Shown one piece after another: positions 13,922 to 15,812 of a stretch of DNA of 15,812 nucleotides (positions within the stretch are counted from its first letter, which is position 1; every line of letters starts with the position of its first letter). Origin of the DNA: a bacterium (GTDB taxonomy: Bacteria; Patescibacteriota; Minisyncoccia; Minisyncoccales; CG1-02-41-26); assembly GCA_018400675.1 (NCBI GenBank), contig JAGYMG010000009.1, positions 1 through 15,812 of the forward strand, written 5' to 3'. The translations under genes were made by a program, and so were the position numbers. The notes beneath the pieces were generated by a model. It worked only from the letters and a program-made list of their open reading frames with translations, made no database searches and was not told the origin of the DNA.

Positions 13922-15358
13922 TCATTCTCCTTTGATAACTGCAAGGGGAGTAAGCTGGGCTACCATCTTTGCCAGACCAGCTCCAATAACAACCCTCATC
14001 ACCTCTTCAATGTCTTTATAGGCTTGGGGCGCTTCCTCAGCAATGCCTTTAGCGCTCTGAGATTGAATAAAAATATTTTTTGCCTTGAGCTGACTGATAA
14101 TATCTTGAGAAGCAAAGCGCTGGATGGCCGCATGGCGAGACATTATCCGGCCTGCTCCGTGGTTAACGGTATACCAGGCTTCTTTTGATTGCTCTGTGCC
14201 TAAGCAAATATAGGAATGGGTCCCCATGCTGCCCGGGATCAAGACCGGTTGGCCAATAGCTTTGTAGTCTTCAGGCAAATCAGGGTGATGAGCCGGTAAA
14301 GCTCGGGTAGCTCCTTTACGATGCACAAGAATTTTTTTCGGATGGCCATTAATAACATGCTCCTCTACCTTGGCTATATTATGGGCAACGTCATAAAGGA
14401 GATTAAGCTCTGTTCCCTGGCCGAATATTTTCTGCCAGGCCTGACGGAGATAAAAAGTTATCATCTGCCTATTAGCCCAGGCAAAATTAGAAGCAGCTGA
14501 CATGGCTTGAAAAAACCTCTGACCTTCAGAGGATTCAGCCGGTAAAGCGGCTAATTCTTTATCAGGAAGATTAATCTTATAGCGAGCTAAAGATTGAGCA
14601 GCTATTTTTAAATAGTCACTGCAATTCTGATGACCCAATCCCCGAGAGCCAGTATGGACCATTATGACTACTTGATCCGGGGCAATACCGAAAACATCAG
14701 CTGCTCTTTTATCAAAGATTTGAGAGACCCGTTGGATTTCAATAAAATGATTGCCGGAGCCTAAGGTGCCTAATTGACCCCTGCCGCGGGACTTAGCCTG
14801 GAGAGAAACAGCTGTAGCGTCAGCGGTAGGCATTCTGCCTTGCTCCTCACAGTGGCTAATGTCTGATTGAAAAGCATAGCCCTGTTGCTGAAGAAATGGC
14901 ACTCCCCCTTTCAAGACTTTATCCATTTGCTCTTGAGACATTTTTATTTTTCTGCCTTGCCCCAGACCAGAAGGAATATTCTTCTGGACTTCTAGAGATA
15001 ACCGTTTTAAATAATCCTTAATGTCATCCGACTGATAGTTTGATATTAAGAGCCTTACACCGCAATTTTCATCAAAGCCGACAAAGCCAGGAGAGATAAT
15101 GCCTTGGGGGTATGCTATCCCTCCTACGCCACCGATAGGAGGACCATAGCCAGAATGGATATCAGGCATAGCAAGAGCATAATTAATAATTCCAGGTAAA
15201 ACCGCAATATTGGCTAATTGCTCTAAGGCTCTTTCTTCTACGTCAGCCATCAGAGCGGGAGAACTATAAAGACGGGCTGGGACTTTCATGCCTCTCTTAG
15301 TTGAAGCTGGTAGTTCCCAGAGAAATTCTGAAATTTTTTTAAATTCTTCTTTAATCAT
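13922..15358 (-). CDS. rtcB: RNA ligase RtcB
   Basis: This 478-residue protein is a complete RtcB, the GTP- and Mn-dependent ligase that joins 2',3'-cyclic-phosphate (or 3'-phosphate) and 5'-OH RNA ends in tRNA splicing and RNA repair. Metal-binding and catalytic landmarks are intact: AMPDIHSGYG (63-72), GFDENCGVR (94-102, Asp96 and Cys99), LGSGNHFIE (199-207), VHTGSRGLGHQ (234-244), DVAHNIAK (323-330), VHRKGATRA (345-353), IPGSMGT (374-380) and NHGAGR (399-404), whose His400 is the guanylylated residue. No archease gene, a frequent partner in archaea, is in the window. It is preceded by its own candidate promoter and followed by the NIF3-like gene. The start is the ATG nearest the promoter; no Shine-Dalgarno is visible. 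Confidence 0.97.
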   Translation of the reverse strand: MIKEEFKKISEFLWELPASTKRGMKVPARLYSSPALMADVEERALEQLANIAVLPGIINYALAMPDIHSGYGPPIGGVGGIAYPQGIISPGFVGFDENCGVRLLISNYQSDDIKDYLKRLSLEVQKNIPSGLGQGRKIKMSQEQMDKVLKGGVPFLQQQGYAFQSDISHCEEQGRMPTADATAVSLQAKSRGRGQLGTLGSGNHFIEIQRVSQIFDKRAADVFGIAPDQVVIMVHTGSRGLGHQNCSDYLKIAAQSLARYKINLPDKELAALPAESSEGQRFFQAMSAASNFAWANRQMITFYLRQAWQKIFGQGTELNLLYDVAHNIAKVEEHVINGHPKKILVHRKGATRALPAHHPDLPEDYKAIGQPVLIPGSMGTHSYICLGTEQSKEAWYTVNHGAGRIMSRHAAIQRFASQDIISQLKAKNIFIQSQSAKGIAEEAPQAYKDIEEVMRVVIGAGLAKMVAQLTPLAVIKGE

Positions 15359-15375
15359 AACTCGACTTATATCTT

Positions 15376-15403
15376 ATTGTATCAAGCTCCAAAGATTAAT
15401 CAA
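15376..15403 (-). promoter_or_regulatory. candidate promoter of rtcB
   Basis: On the minus strand TTGATT (15398-15403) and TACAAT (15376-15381) are 16 bp apart, giving a leader of roughly 10 nt before the rtcB ATG. It starts immediately after the terminator of the upstream pseudogene. Confidence 0.45.
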
Positions 15404-15428
15404 AAAGCTTCTGGCCTGTCCCCAGAAG
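15402..15428 (-). terminator. intrinsic terminator of the receiver pseudogene
   Basis: CTTCTGG (15408-15414) pairs with CCAGAAG (15422-15428) around a 7-nt loop. On the minus strand the stem is followed by CTTTTTGATT. It lies about 30 bp past the stop of the broken receiver gene and separates it from rtcB. Confidence 0.65.
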
Positions 15429-15458
15429 ATTTAGAGATATAAAAACTTTATGAAAGTG

Positions 15459-15812
15459 CTACTTTTTTTTCTTCTGCCCTTGCTTGTTTTTTCTTTTTGT
15501 TTTAAACCAATCTTCGACTGTGTTAGCCAACTCCGAGAGAATAAAGTCAGTCTTTAACAGATACTTTTTCTACTTTCAATTTCCGGCTTAATCTTTCCAA
15601 ATCAGAGTCAGTATAATTGGTTAAAACAAAAAAAAGGAATATCAGATATCCCTTTTTCTTTTTTGGCTTCTTTTAAAATTTCTATTCCATTGATGTCTGG
15701 CAGAACAAGACCCAAGAGAATAAGATCGGGGTTTTCCCTCTTACCTTCTTTAACGGTCTTCAGGATTGCTTGAGCTTGATGCCCGTATTTAACGGTTTCT
15801 ACTATGAACCCC
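15459..15812 (-). pseudogene. decayed response-regulator receiver (CheY-like) gene, N-terminus beyond window
   Basis: Reading leftward from the window edge, the minus strand encodes a receiver-domain core. It has GFIVETVKYG, NPDLILLGLVLPDING and EILKEAKKEKG..DIPFF in one frame. After an 8-base T-run (15628-15635) it continues as VLTNYTDSDLERLSRKL in a second frame. Around 15548-15557 it shifts again to TDFILSELANTVEDWF and ends in a lysine-rich tail at TAG (15459-15461). One surplus base at each junction explains both shifts; a 7-T run would restore the typical IPFFVLTNYTD. In addition the phosphoacceptor Asp of the LLDL(x)LPD motif is Gly (GGT at 15710-15712), which frameshift errors cannot explain. 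The gene appears inactive or non-canonical. The upstream part lies outside the window. Confidence 0.8.

Noticed and set aside
15065..15080. GFDENCG in RtcB as a catalytic-site mutation
   Set aside because: The metal-binding Asp and Cys are both kept; variation of the residue between them is tolerated in the family.
15459..15812. UGA recoding (genetic code 25) as the reason for internal TGA codons in the receiver gene
   Set aside because: The receiver signatures continue in different frames, so read-through of TGA would not restore the protein. elp3 and rtcB also end normally on TGA.

Overview
The window is AT-rich bacterial DNA. Its gene content and protein style point to a Candidate Phyla Radiation (Patescibacteria, probably Parcubacteria-like) genome. 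This assignment is inferred from the mix of genes: a short-motif Elp3, RtcB, endonuclease Q, a PolX-PHP polymerase, a NIF3-like protein, a small EF-Tu-domain-II-like protein, and mostly SD-less short intergenic gaps. UGA is used as a stop codon (elp3 and rtcB both end on TGA), so the Gracilibacteria/SR1 code does not apply. No mobile element or CRISPR array is visible.

Layout. Positions 1-432 hold a small MerR-type DNA-binding protein on the + strand, with its own sigma70-like promoter and a perfect 26-bp palindromic terminator. Positions 494-9838 form a long minus-strand block read right to left: glmS, a small GNAT acetyltransferase, a SLOG/LOG-like nucleotide-binding protein, an EF-Tu-domain-II-like protein, an amino-acid permease, endonuclease Q, a DUF72 protein, then (after a 179-bp gap) an LPG-synthase/flippase-like membrane protein and DNA polymerase X. 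From glmS to DUF72 the gaps are only 3-46 bp, so this is probably one transcription unit. LPG-synthase-like and polX look separately transcribed. Positions 9938-10009 are a tRNA-Arg(CCG). An 83-codon orphan gene with a strong promoter and Shine-Dalgarno follows on the + strand. Next come a divergent pair with start codons 16 bp apart, a Trm9-like methyltransferase (minus) and elp3 (plus), then a NIF3-like gene and rtcB (both minus). At the right edge is a decayed response-regulator receiver gene.

How the genes may work together. RNA handling is a theme: Elp3 makes cm5U at the wobble uridine of tRNA, and the divergent methyltransferase resembles Trm9, which in eukaryotes methylates exactly that product. 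RtcB is an RNA ligase. DNA repair is a second theme: EndoQ nicks at deaminated bases and ends in a candidate sliding-clamp-binding motif, and PolX could fill the resulting gap. In the amino-sugar pathway, glmS is followed 8 bp later by a GNAT whose C-terminal motifs recall glucosamine-6-phosphate N-acetyltransferase.

The most interesting observations are the Elp3/Trm9-like pair, the EndoQ C-terminal clamp motif, the glmS-linked GNAT, and the receiver pseudogene that has lost its phosphoacceptor Asp as well as its reading frame.
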